Positions 1-6,670 of a stretch of 10,236 nucleotides of DNA are shown here, in pieces. The translations under genes were made by a program, and so were the position numbers. Within the stretch, counting starts at the first letter, position 1. Each line of letters opens with the position of its first letter. Location of the stretch: assembly GCA_031278025.1 (NCBI GenBank), contig JAITLF010000074.1, positions 1 to 10,236 of the forward strand, read 5' to 3'. This DNA comes from Treponema sp. Lineage in GTDB: Bacteria; Spirochaetota; Spirochaetia; Treponematales; Breznakiellaceae. The notes under the pieces were generated by a model. It searched no databases and was not told where the DNA came from. It was given only the letters and a program-made list of their open reading frames with translations.

Positions 1-336
1 TCCATCAGTCCCGCCTCATCCGCGATCTTCAGGGTCGAATCGAATATCCCGCTGAACTCTTCAGGCGCTATCTTGTCCATCTGCGCCCGTATCCACGTGT
101 CCGACGGCAACGCCGTTACCCCAAACACCGTCTCCAGATTGTTCCGCCCCCGTTTTTCCTTCATCTTCCGCTGGTAATCCAGCAGTGACCGGTGTTGAAA
201 GAAAAACACCCGAAGGCGCTTTTCACAATGTCGGCTATCCGGCAGCGCTCATTGTGCCCGTGCCGCCGTTGTCCGGTATCTGTCCGCTCATCCGTCCAAA
301 ATTGTCTATTAATTGTTTAAAGAGTTCCCTGCTCAT
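1..336 (-). pseudogene. Transposase N-terminal part, frameshifted and cut by window edge
   Basis: Reading the minus strand from 336 gives MSRELFKQLIDNFGRMSGQIPD. The sense then continues only if the frame is shifted at about 268-270 (giving RRHGHNERCRIADIVKSAFG) and again at about 209-211 (giving VFFFQHRSLLDYQRKM and then RNNLETVFGVTALPSDTWIRA and on to the window edge). Each shift is explained by one missing base, in an AA and a GGG run. The wording (ADxxKSAFxxFFFQxxSLLxxQ, then NLxTxFGVxxxPSDTxxR) is typical of the N-terminal region of a group of DDE transposases related to IS4/ISNCY; the exact IS family is not certain. The catalytic domain would lie outside the window. The start is undecided: there is no well-spaced ribosome site before the Met at 336, and an upstream in-frame Met lies at 351. 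It is probably a dead IS copy; the alternative is two sequencing or assembly indels, or less likely programmed frameshifting. Confidence 0.6.
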
Positions 337-405
337 ACTCCATGTTGGCATGTGTTTTTGATACGTTGAATTCCTGATGCCATAACTAGCGCAACAGCAT
401 CTCCC

Positions 406-434
406 TTGACAACACCTTAAAGACATAGTAATGC
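406..434 (+). promoter_or_regulatory. Possible promoter of the LacI-type gene
   Basis: A perfect -35 hexamer TTGACA lies at 406-411. A -10 box at normal spacing is poor (TAATGC at 429-434), so this is weak support only. It sits 22-50 bases before the start codon at 456, in the right place for the downstream regulator gene. A ribosome site, GAGGG at 446-450, follows with a 5-base spacing to the ATG. Confidence 0.25.
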
Positions 435-455
435 GTTAAGCAACTGAGGGTTAGT

Positions 456-1385
456 ATGAAACCGGTGATAAAAATGAGCGATATTGCCAGGGAGTTATCG
501 GTGATCACCGTAATCGTTAGTAAGGCCTTGTCCGGCAAGGATGGGGTGAGCGGGGCGCTGAAAGAAACGATCATTCAAAAGGCGGAAGAATTGGGCTATG
601 TATACAACAGCCTTCCCCGGAACATGAGGGAAAGCCGGCACTACCTTATCGGCATCCTGATTTCCTCAAAATTTATCGGCGACAGTTCCTTCTATTGGAT
701 TTTCTATAAAAAATTACTGGAAGTATTAAAACAGACCCCTTACCTGGGGGTTCTGGAAGTTATCGGCGACGGGGACGAGCTAAACTGCGCCGTTCCCTCG
801 GTGTTGAGCGCGAAAAAGGTCGACGGCATCATCATCCTGGGGCAGATGCGGGACCCTTACCTCGCCACGATCACGTCCAAGACAAGCCAATGCATCTTTC
901 TTGATTGTTACGCCAGTATAGGCTCTTGCGACTGCGTGATGATGTCAAACAACTTTCTCGGTTCCTACAACCTGACCAAACTGCTCATCGCCGCAGGGCA
1001 TAAAACTATCGGCTTTATCGGGTCAACCGCCGCGACTACCAGTATACTGGACAGGTACCTGGGGTTCTGCAGGGCCATGATGGAAGCCGGCCTTCCCTGC
1101 GAAGCGGCCATAGAAGACCGGGACGGCAACGGTAACTATATCATGCTCTGCCCGGACACCTGCACTGCGTATGTCTGCAACAACGATCAGATAGCGGGGA
1201 TCGGCATCAATCAGATGAGAAAATCCGGCATGAATGTTCCCAAAGACATGTGGCTGGCGGGCTTTGACAATGAAAGCGATCTGCTTATACAGCATATTGA
1301 AGCGCCCGGTTATGTCTGCCGGGGCCATGCTTTTATCGACGGGCGGGTCGTTGTAAAGCAGCCTATCGCCGCCCCTTCACGGTAG
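456..1385 (+). CDS. LacI-family transcriptional regulator, probably degenerate
   Basis: A 309-residue protein with the LacI/GalR plan: an N-terminal helix-turn-helix (about residues 6-50, DIARELSV..VSKALSGKDGVS...KAEELGY), then a sugar-binding-protein-like core with YLIGILIS near 63-70, KVDGIIILG at 121-129, GHKTIGFIG at 181-189, AYVCNNDQIA at 238-247 and the family mark GFDN at 269-272. Such proteins normally bind a small sugar-like ligand and repress or activate a nearby sugar uptake or catabolism operon. Two oddities are visible. The turn and recognition helix read SVITVIVSKAL, where the family usually has GVSxxTVSxxL. GFDNESD is followed at once by LLIQHIEAP, so the usual 25 or so residues between these elements (the LTTV strand and following helix) are missing in frame; family members are usually 330-345 long. 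The start is supported by GAGGG five bases upstream. No sugar operon is adjacent, so its target cannot be named, and it may no longer work. Confidence 0.8.
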   Translation: MKPVIKMSDIARELSVITVIVSKALSGKDGVSGALKETIIQKAEELGYVYNSLPRNMRESRHYLIGILISSKFIGDSSFYWIFYKKLLEVLKQTPYLGVLEVIGDGDELNCAVPSVLSAKKVDGIIILGQMRDPYLATITSKTSQCIFLDCYASIGSCDCVMMSNNFLGSYNLTKLLIAAGHKTIGFIGSTAATTSILDRYLGFCRAMMEAGLPCEAAIEDRDGNGNYIMLCPDTCTAYVCNNDQIAGIGINQMRKSGMNVPKDMWLAGFDNESDLLIQHIEAPGYVCRGHAFIDGRVVVKQPIAAPSR

Positions 1386-1411
1386 CAGGTGCGGACCATG
1401 CCGGTTTTCTT

Positions 1412-3037
1412 TCATGAAAAGGACGTGCGTGGGGCGCGGGGGAAGACGGCGCCCAGGTCTCCCGTTCCTTTGGAAACGCCCGCCTTCCCACGCGGGACAT
1501 AGGTAATCCTATCCTTCCACAGGGGATTCTTCAGTATCCGCAGCCGGCCCTCCCGCAGGAGGAGCGTTACCGCCTGTTTCGCCTCATCATCGGACCAGGC
1601 AAGGTGTCTGGAAGCGGCCAGTATCTTGACCGCCCCGGCCAGCGTATAACGCCGGCGGTTCCGTTGGAAAAAATCGGCCAGGACCGGCTCTTCCCTGGGA
1701 AGGGACCGGGCCGTTCCCTCACAGACGTCGCAACAGGCGGTTTCGGGGCTGTCCCCCGCCCCTTCGTAGTTGAGGAGATGGAGCAGCGTTGCCCGCCTGC
1801 ATCCCCCGGTGTCCCGCGCATAGGCGAGAAGACTCGCCAGCCGTTCCCTGCCCTCCGGCGTCTTTGCCCGCATCATCGCCTGTCCGTCATCAGGCCCCCA
1901 CAGGAGAATCCCACGGGAAGGCTGCCCGTCCCGTCCGGCCCTCCCCGATTCCTGAAGGTAGGCTTCCACCGAAGGCGGACAATCCCGGTGTATCACCGTC
2001 CGTATGTCGGCCTTGTCTACGCCCATCCCATAGGCGCAGGTACTGACCAGCACCCCTCCCCTGCTCCGGAAAAACCAGGCTTCGATGGCGGCCCGTTCCT
2101 CCCGGTTAAGCCCGGCGTGGTAGAACCGTATCTCCCCCGCATCATGTTCATCCCCCCCGTTACAGTCATTCCGCAAGTACCGGGCCAGCTTCTCCGTCCC
2201 CGGCCTGGAGGAACAGAACACGACAGCCGGCCTCATGGCAATTCTCAGAAGGTCCCGGACCGCAAGGTCCCGGAGCAGGCAGCCCTGGGCCGCATACCTG
2301 ATGTTGCTCCGGTCAGGGTTCCCGGCGATCCGGCGGACCCCGGCGCCGAAAAGAGAAGTTTCTATCCGTTCCAGTACCCGCGCCGAGGCGGTGGCCGTAA
2401 AAGCCGTTACCAGGGGCATGGCCCCTCCCGGTCCTTTGAGGGCCTTCAGAACCTTCCCGATGTCCCGGTAGGCCGGCCTAAAGCGCTCGCCCCATTCGCT
2501 CACGCAATGAGCCTCGTCGATCACCACGTGGACTATCCCGATTTCCCCCAGTCTGTCCATCACCGCGCCTGACAGCAGGACCTCCGGGGTGGCGATGATG
2601 AAGCGGCTCTCTCCGGAACGCAGCTTTTTCCACAGGGCGTCCCGTTCTTCCCGGCTCTGCCCGCCCCGCAGCGTTACCGGCGGGAATCCCCGCTCCCTAA
2701 GCCGCCGTTCCTGGTCCGCCATGAGCGACAGGAGGGGGTAGACAGCCAGGGTCGGTCCGGGAAGGAGCATGGCGGGAAGCTGAAAGCACAGGGACTTTCC
2801 CGCGCCGGTAGGCAGAATTACTATCTGCCGCCCCAGGCTTTCCCGCTCCCGGTCTTCCCCCGGCCCGGCCTGATTGCCTGCATCGTTGATTCCCGGCCAG
2901 TGCAGGGGAAAGCCCCTGGCCTCCGCCGCCTCCAGAATGTTGGCCACCACCAGGCGCTGATAGGGAAACAGGTAGGGAAGCCCGAAAAACAGCCGCGCCG
3001 CCCGGTCCACGGGGTCTCGGTCATCGGTATCCGCCAT
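1412..3037 (-). CDS. recQ: ATP-dependent DNA helicase RecQ family
   Basis: A superfamily 2 DNA helicase of 541 residues that unwinds DNA 3' to 5' during recombination and repair of stalled forks. Visible motifs: Q-type YLFPYQ near 22-27, Walker A PTGAGKS at 76-82, DEAH at 174-177 followed by the RecQ aromatic-rich loop (VSEWGERFRPAYRDI, 179-193), TAFTATAS at 211-218, and motif VI QESGRAGRDGQ at 362-372. A zinc site is suggested by C413, C435, C436 and C439; the third cysteine sits next to the fourth rather than in the CxxCxxC spacing of E. coli RecQ. A short winged-helix-like stretch follows (about 463-515). There is no HRDC domain, so it is shorter than the 609-residue E. coli enzyme. The start is set by GGAGGC at 3042-3047, four bases before ATG. 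It converges on the LacI-type gene with only 26 bases between stops and no clear terminator. The family call is firm; the exact subfamily is not. Confidence 0.93.
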   Translation of the reverse strand: MADTDDRDPVDRAARLFFGLPYLFPYQRLVVANILEAAEARGFPLHWPGINDAGNQAGPGEDRERESLGRQIVILPTGAGKSLCFQLPAMLLPGPTLAVYPLLSLMADQERRLRERGFPPVTLRGGQSREERDALWKKLRSGESRFIIATPEVLLSGAVMDRLGEIGIVHVVIDEAHCVSEWGERFRPAYRDIGKVLKALKGPGGAMPLVTAFTATASARVLERIETSLFGAGVRRIAGNPDRSNIRYAAQGCLLRDLAVRDLLRIAMRPAVVFCSSRPGTEKLARYLRNDCNGGDEHDAGEIRFYHAGLNREERAAIEAWFFRSRGGVLVSTCAYGMGVDKADIRTVIHRDCPPSVEAYLQESGRAGRDGQPSRGILLWGPDDGQAMMRAKTPEGRERLASLLAYARDTGGCRRATLLHLLNYEGAGDSPETACCDVCEGTARSLPREEPVLADFFQRNRRRYTLAGAVKILAASRHLAWSDDEAKQAVTLLLREGRLRILKNPLWKDRITYVPRGKAGVSKGTGDLGAVFPRAPRTSFS

Positions 3038-3121
3038 GATTGCCTCCGATAGATAGTCCGATAGCTATACGGGTTGAAAATGCACGGCGCTTCAATCAAA
3101 AAGAATTTTTCGCAACGATTT

Positions 3122-3427
3122 TTAAGGCGGCCGCCCGTCCTTCTTTTTCTCCGCCCGCCGGTCCGTCCGCGTATCCTTCCCTTCCCCTTCATCCGCCACG
3201 GCCAGTTTCCCGGCGCCCCGCTCCGCCGCTTCGCGCTCCCGGTCGGCCTGCTCCCTCCGCCGCCTTTCGCGGTATGCGGTATACGCCCCGCAGAGGGGGT
3301 TCAAATCAAGCCGCTTCAGGATAAACACCAGAAGCAGCCGCACCGGAGCGTCCGGGGGGATCAGCACGCCCACATCCATCGGCAGGGCGGGCGCATCAAA
3401 AAAGAATACCCCCGCCGGGGCTCTGGT
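3122..3427 (-). pseudogene. Possible IS1182-like transposase N-terminal remnant
   Basis: The minus strand is open here and reads GVFFFDAPALPMDVGVLIPP, then DAPVRLLLVFILKRLDLNPL and CGAYTAYRERRRREQADRER, ending KKDGRPP and stop. The pattern LIPxDxPVRLL...LDLxxLxxAY...GRPP resembles the N-terminal region of IS1182-type transposases, which continue after GRPP into the DNA-binding and DDE parts. Here a stop follows GRPP directly and no frame resumes the protein, so only the head of the gene remains. A charged Arg/Glu/Lys-rich insert (about 55 residues) separates the two conserved pieces. The open frame extends further upstream to a TTG at 3517, but that part has no recognisable coding character; an internal ATG lies at 3379 without a ribosome site. 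The alternative is a small real protein of unknown function. The family resemblance is from memory and needs a search. Confidence 0.4.
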
Positions 3428-3619
3428 GTTGCCGGACCCCGGTTTTTCGATCGGAAACCCGGGTTTTTGCGCCGCAGGCCCCGCCGGCGGCGTCAGGGTC
3501 TGGACGGTACGGCACAACCGGTCAGACGCGGGCCGGCGCCCTCCCGCCGAATCGGGGACTTCTTTTACAGCCCCCGGCCTCCCTTAACCGCGAGAGGGTA
3601 ATCGCTTCCTCAATAAAGA

Positions 3620-3648
3620 AGGCGCCTTTACGAATCGCAAAGGCGCCT
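3620..3648 (-). terminator. Rho-independent-type terminator of lysA-dapL
   Basis: A perfect 10-bp inverted repeat, AGGCGCCTTT at 3620-3629 and AAAGGCGCCT at 3639-3648, encloses a 9-base loop. Read on the minus strand it lies 24 bases after the dapL stop and is followed by TCTTTATT, a modest T-rich tail. Its position fits the end of the lysA-dapL transcript. Confidence 0.75.
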
Positions 3649-3671
3649 GTATCGAAGGGTAACCGCGCGGT

Positions 3672-4895
3672 TTAACGGATTTCCAGATGAGCCAGCCGCC
3701 GGCAGGCTTCCTCAACATCGGCGCGGTGGCCAAAGGCGGAGAAACGGATAAAGCCCTGCCCGGCAGGACCGAACCCGGAGCCCGGCGTGGTAACTACCCG
3801 GCATTTTTCCAGGATTTCCGTGAATACGTCCCAACTGTCCCTGCCGGGAAACCGGGCCCAAATGTAGGGCGAGTTGTCCCCGCCCACGCAGGAGACCCCC
3901 AGGCCGAGCAGGGCGGAACGGATACGCCCCGCGTTCCCCAGGTAAAAGTCGCAGAGGGCCTTCATCTCCGCAATCCCTTCGCTGTCCAGGGCGGCCAGGG
4001 CCCCCGCCTGGGCAATGTTGGAAGCGCCGTTAAAGATGGTGCCGCAGACACGGGACCAGTCGGCGTTGACGCTTTCGCCGCCGGCGTAGGTGAGTTCTTT
4101 GGGAACGACGGTCCAGCCAAGCCGCACGCCGGTAAAGCCCGCGGGCTTGGAGAAGGAGTTTACCTCGACGGCGCAGGTCCGGGCCCCGTCTATCTCGAAG
4201 ATTGATTTGGGCAGCGCCGTGTCCCGAATGTAGGCGGCATAGGCGGCGTCAAAGACGATAAGGGCGCCCTTTTCCCCGGCAGCCTTCACCAGGCGCGTAA
4301 GCTGTTCCTTGGTTGCCGCGGCGCCGGTGGGGTTGTTGGGGGAACAGAGATACACAAGCCCGTCATGGGGAAGCATCCGCGGATCGGGGAAATACCCGTT
4401 CCCCGCGTTGCAGGGAAGGTACGCGATGCCCTGATACCCCGTCCCCGCCCATCCGCCGGCGGCTCCTATCAGCACCGAGCCGTCCACGTAAACCGGGTAG
4501 GAGGGGTCCTGAACCGCCACCGGGACCTTTGCGCCAAAGAGGAGTTGGAGCCGGCCTATGTCGCACTTAGCGCCGTCGGAGATAAAGACCTCACCGGCGG
4601 TAAACGCGCCGCCATAAAACACCGCGGAAATTTTTTCCCGCAGGGCGGGAAGCCCCTCGTCCTGGTAGCCCGAATAGCCTTCCGCGGTCCCAAGCCGCCG
4701 CGCTCCTTCCACCAGGCCCGCGTCTATGTGGGGCAAGATAGGCTCGGTGGTGTTCCCCACCCCCAGGCTGATGATGCGCCCTTCGGGGCGCGCCGTTTCC
4801 GGGTGGGCCGCCGCGTATTCCCGCCGGCGCCTGGCAATTTCGGGAAAAAGGTATCCCGCCTTAATGTTCGCGATACAAGGGTTCCGGTTGATCAT
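3672..4895 (-). CDS. dapL: LL-diaminopimelate aminotransferase
   Basis: A PLP-dependent class I/II aminotransferase of 407 residues that makes LL-diaminopimelate directly from tetrahydrodipicolinate and glutamate in the cytoplasm, bypassing the acylated DapC/D/E route. Seen: VGNTTEPI near 46-53, the DapL-typical GYSGYQDEGLPALRE at 73-87, FISDGAKCDIGRLQ at 104-117, SPNNPTG at 185-191, FDAAYAAYI at 215-223, and SFSKPAGFTGVRLGWT at 247-262 with K250 the expected Schiff-base lysine; GFIRFSAFG at 381-389 carries the carboxylate-binding arginine. Length and order match full-length DapL (about 400-410). Its ATG overlaps the lysA stop in ATGA (4892-4895), and AAGGAG stands just upstream inside lysA, so the two are probably translationally coupled. 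Together they supply meso-DAP (with an epimerase elsewhere) and lysine. A perfect-stem terminator follows. Confidence 0.93.
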   Translation of the reverse strand: MINRNPCIANIKAGYLFPEIARRRREYAAAHPETARPEGRIISLGVGNTTEPILPHIDAGLVEGARRLGTAEGYSGYQDEGLPALREKISAVFYGGAFTAGEVFISDGAKCDIGRLQLLFGAKVPVAVQDPSYPVYVDGSVLIGAAGGWAGTGYQGIAYLPCNAGNGYFPDPRMLPHDGLVYLCSPNNPTGAAATKEQLTRLVKAAGEKGALIVFDAAYAAYIRDTALPKSIFEIDGARTCAVEVNSFSKPAGFTGVRLGWTVVPKELTYAGGESVNADWSRVCGTIFNGASNIAQAGALAALDSEGIAEMKALCDFYLGNAGRIRSALLGLGVSCVGGDNSPYIWARFPGRDSWDVFTEILEKCRVVTTPGSGFGPAGQGFIRFSAFGHRADVEEACRRLAHLEIR

Positions 4896-6193
4896 GACAT
4901 CTCCTTTAAGGCCCCCCGTTCCAGGGTGGCAAAATAATCGTCTATCGTTTCCGCCCGGCGGATTTGCAGGACCGATCCGTCGGGACGGAGCAGCAGTTCC
5001 CCGCAGCGGAGCTTCCCGTTGTAATTGAAGCCCATAGCCCGGCCGTGAGCGCCGGCGTCATGAATCACCACGAAATCGCCCCAGTGGGGATCCCCCGGTT
5101 TTTCGGCGGCAACCGCGATCGCGGGAAGCCTCCGCTGTACGGCGAATTTGTCGTTGTTCTCGCAGAGGCTCCCCACCACATCGTAGGTTTCGGCAGCCGG
5201 GGCGTTCTCCTTCCCCGGTATGGTGATATGGTGGTACGCGCCGTACAGGGCAGGCCGCATCAGGTCCGCCATGCTGGCGTCAAGGCCGATGTAGTTCCGG
5301 TAAATCTCTTTCTTGTGAACCGCCCTGGCCACAAGCCATCCATAGGGGCCGGTAACGGGCCGCCCGTATTCGGTGTGAATAGCCATGCCCGCAAGTCCCG
5401 CGGGCAGCAGGATTTCGTCGTAGAGCTTCTTCAGCCCCCCGGCCAGGGCTTCCCAGCTTACCGCCTCCTGTTCAGGCCGGTAGGGTATCCCCAGGCCGCC
5501 GCCGAGGTTCACGAATTCCAGGGCAATCCCGGTCTTGCCCTTAACCTCCACCGCCAGGTCAAAGAGAAGCCGCCCGGTCTCCAGGTGGTAATCCAGGCTG
5601 AGTTCGTTGGAAGCGACCATCGTGTGCAGGCCGAAGCGTTTTACCCCTTTCCGCTTCAAAAGCCCGAAACCCTCAATAAGCTGCCCCCGGGTAAACCCGT
5701 ACTTCGCTTCCTCCGGCTTCCCGATGATGGCGTTCCCCGCCTTAAGGGGGCCGGGGTTGTACCGGCAAGAGATAAGGTCCGGCAGCCCGCCGGGCGCCAG
5801 AACCCGTTCCAAATACTCAATGTGGGTAAAGTCGTCCAGATTGATGACCGCCCCTAGTTTCCGGGCCTCGGCGTATTCACGGGCCGGGGTCTCGTTGGCG
5901 GTGAACATGATGTCCCCGCCGGTAATCCCCGCCATACCGGCGAGCGCCAGTTCCGCCAGGCTGGAACAATCGGCGCCGAACCCCTCCGACGCGAGTATCC
6001 TGAGGATTGCCGGGTTAGGCAGGGCCTTCACGGCGAAGTGTTCCCGGTAGGACGGAAACACCGAAAAGGCATTGATGATACGCCGCGCGTTTTCCCGCAG
6101 GGCCTTTTCGTCGTACAGGTAGAACGGGGTTGGGAACCGCTCCGCCAGGCCGTTCAACTGAGCTTTACTCAGGGGGAAATTCTTTCTATTCAT
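4892..6193 (-). CDS. lysA: Diaminopimelate decarboxylase
   Basis: A fold-type III PLP decarboxylase of 433 residues that turns meso-diaminopimelate into lysine. Seen: PTPFYLYDE at 21-29, the PLP lysine in EHFAVKALPNP (K56), GADCSSLAELALA at 73-85, RYNPG at 144-148, GLHTMVASN at 188-196, the phosphate-binding NLGGGLGIPY at 229-238, EYGRPVTGPYGWLV at 275-288 (in place of the common EPGR), and the active-site GSLCENNDKFA at 341-351 followed by HDAGAHGRAMGFNYNG at 378-393. The EYGRxxTGPYG form suggests a divergent branch of the family; ornithine/arginine or carboxynorspermidine decarboxylases share the fold, but the DapL partner favours LysA. No ribosome site precedes the ATG; a -10-like box lies six bases upstream, so the message may be leaderless. 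It leads a two-gene operon with dapL. Confidence 0.92.
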   Translation of the reverse strand: MNRKNFPLSKAQLNGLAERFPTPFYLYDEKALRENARRIINAFSVFPSYREHFAVKALPNPAILRILASEGFGADCSSLAELALAGMAGITGGDIMFTANETPAREYAEARKLGAVINLDDFTHIEYLERVLAPGGLPDLISCRYNPGPLKAGNAIIGKPEEAKYGFTRGQLIEGFGLLKRKGVKRFGLHTMVASNELSLDYHLETGRLLFDLAVEVKGKTGIALEFVNLGGGLGIPYRPEQEAVSWEALAGGLKKLYDEILLPAGLAGMAIHTEYGRPVTGPYGWLVARAVHKKEIYRNYIGLDASMADLMRPALYGAYHHITIPGKENAPAAETYDVVGSLCENNDKFAVQRRLPAIAVAAEKPGDPHWGDFVVIHDAGAHGRAMGFNYNGKLRCGELLLRPDGSVLQIRRAETIDDYFATLERGALKEMS

Positions 6194-6199
6194 GGGTCT

Positions 6200-6205
6200 A
6201 CTATA
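6200..6205 (-). promoter_or_regulatory. -10 box of lysA, placed for a leaderless transcript
   Basis: On the minus strand TATAGT (5 of 6 matches to TATAAT) ends six bases before the lysA ATG, so a start about seven bases downstream would fall on or next to the A of ATG. No good -35 box at 16-18 bases is visible and no Shine-Dalgarno sequence is present. The leaderless reading is inference. Confidence 0.4.
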
Positions 6206-6250
6206 CCGGTTCGGGAGCGGGAAGTCTCCCCCGGCCCTCCAGCCCCCCGG

Positions 6251-6274
6251 CGGGGCGGCGGGGCGGCGGGGCGG
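6251..6274 (+). repeat. Triple 8-bp G-rich tandem repeat
   Basis: The unit CGGGGCGG occurs three times head to tail (6251-6258, 6259-6266, 6267-6274), giving alternating GGGG and GG runs on the plus strand. It lies 58-81 bases upstream of the lysA start and could form a G-quadruplex or be a simple slippage expansion. No function can be assigned. Confidence 0.8.
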
Positions 6275-6319
6275 AACCCCGCGGGGCGTGCGGGAAGCGC
6301 CCGCCGCGTCCGCGCAGGC

Positions 6320-6340
6320 GCCTTTATCGCGTGTAAAGGC
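6320..6340. other. Short stem-loop at the edge of the 21-bp array
   Basis: GCCTTTA at 6320-6326 and TAAAGGC at 6334-6340 form a perfect 7-bp stem with a 7-base loop. The left side shares the 11-mer AGGCGCCTTTA with the lysA-dapL terminator at 3620, and the right arm is the beginning of the first array unit. There is no T run, so a terminator role is doubtful. Confidence 0.4.
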
Positions 6341-6545
6341 TCCCGCTTCGACCGGAAAGGCTCCCGTTTCGACCGGAAAGGCTCCCGTTCCGACCGGAAA
6401 GGCTCATTGTTCGATCAGGAACGCTCCATTGCTGATCAAGAATGGAGCATTCCTGATCAAGAATGCTCCATTCTTGATCAGGAATGCTCCATTCTTGATC
6501 AGGAATGCTCCATTTCTGATCAGGAATGCGGCATTCTTGCGCGTG
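6336..6545. repeat. Ten-unit 21-bp tandem array with one flipped unit
   Basis: Ten units of exactly 21 bases run without phase loss; the anchor GCTCC (or a close variant) starts at 6339, 6360, 6381, 6402, 6423, 6465, 6486, 6507 and 6528. Units 1-3 read AAGGCTCCCGC.TCGACCGG, unit 4 is transitional, and the later ones read AATGCTCCATTCTTGATCAG. The sixth (from 6441) is the reverse complement of this unit, so GGAGC replaces GCTCC. TGATCA occurs at 6433, 6454, 6475, 6496 and 6517, with related CGATCA or CGACCG at 6412, 6391, 6370 and 6349. The last unit is degenerate. The array fills the divergent gap between lysA and the SRP RNA/dnaX block. Because 21 is a multiple of three, several frames stay open through it, which makes false open frames with heptad repeats. 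It could be a protein-binding array, a repeat expansion, or a mobile small repeat; nothing in the sequence decides. Confidence 0.92.
6432..6481. repeat. 20-bp-arm perfect inverted repeat made by the flipped unit
   Basis: The stretch 6432-6451 is the exact reverse complement of 6462-6481, with a 10-base loop CCTGATCAAG at 6452-6461 that itself holds TGATCA. It arises because one array unit is inverted. It could extrude as a cruciform or fold as a strong RNA hairpin if transcribed; no T run follows on either strand within a few bases. Confidence 0.9.
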
Positions 6546-6634
6546 AATACCGGGGCGCTGATTCCCCGCCGTTTCTTTCAGGCCGCCCGGCAGTCCGGTT
6601 AGTACTTCCCCTTCCATGTTCCTTTTATAGCATA

Positions 6635-6663
6635 TTGCAAAAAGATCCGAATCCTTGTAGGAT
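6635..6663 (+). promoter_or_regulatory. Promoter of the SRP RNA gene
   Basis: TTGCAA at 6635-6640 and TAGGAT at 6658-6663 are separated by 17 bases, each matching the sigma-70 consensus at four positions. The predicted start, seven bases past the -10 box, is at about 6670, one base from the 5' end of the RNA deduced independently from its closing stem. Confidence 0.6.
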
Positions 6664-6670
6664 AATTTTA

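Noticed and set aside
1604..2572. A long plus-strand open frame opposite recQ
   Set aside because: It is proline/arginine-rich shadow coding typical of the antisense of a GC-rich gene; the recQ frame carries all helicase motifs.
3525..3619. Possible gene or signal between the IS-like remnant and the terminator
   Set aside because: No frame with coding character and no repeat or promoter pattern could be supported here.
4964..5857. A 297-codon plus-strand frame opposite lysA
   Set aside because: It lies antisense to clear decarboxylase motifs and has no recognisable domain or ribosome site.
6336..6545. CRISPR array
   Set aside because: Units abut with no unique spacers, the unit is only 21 bases, and no cas genes are present.
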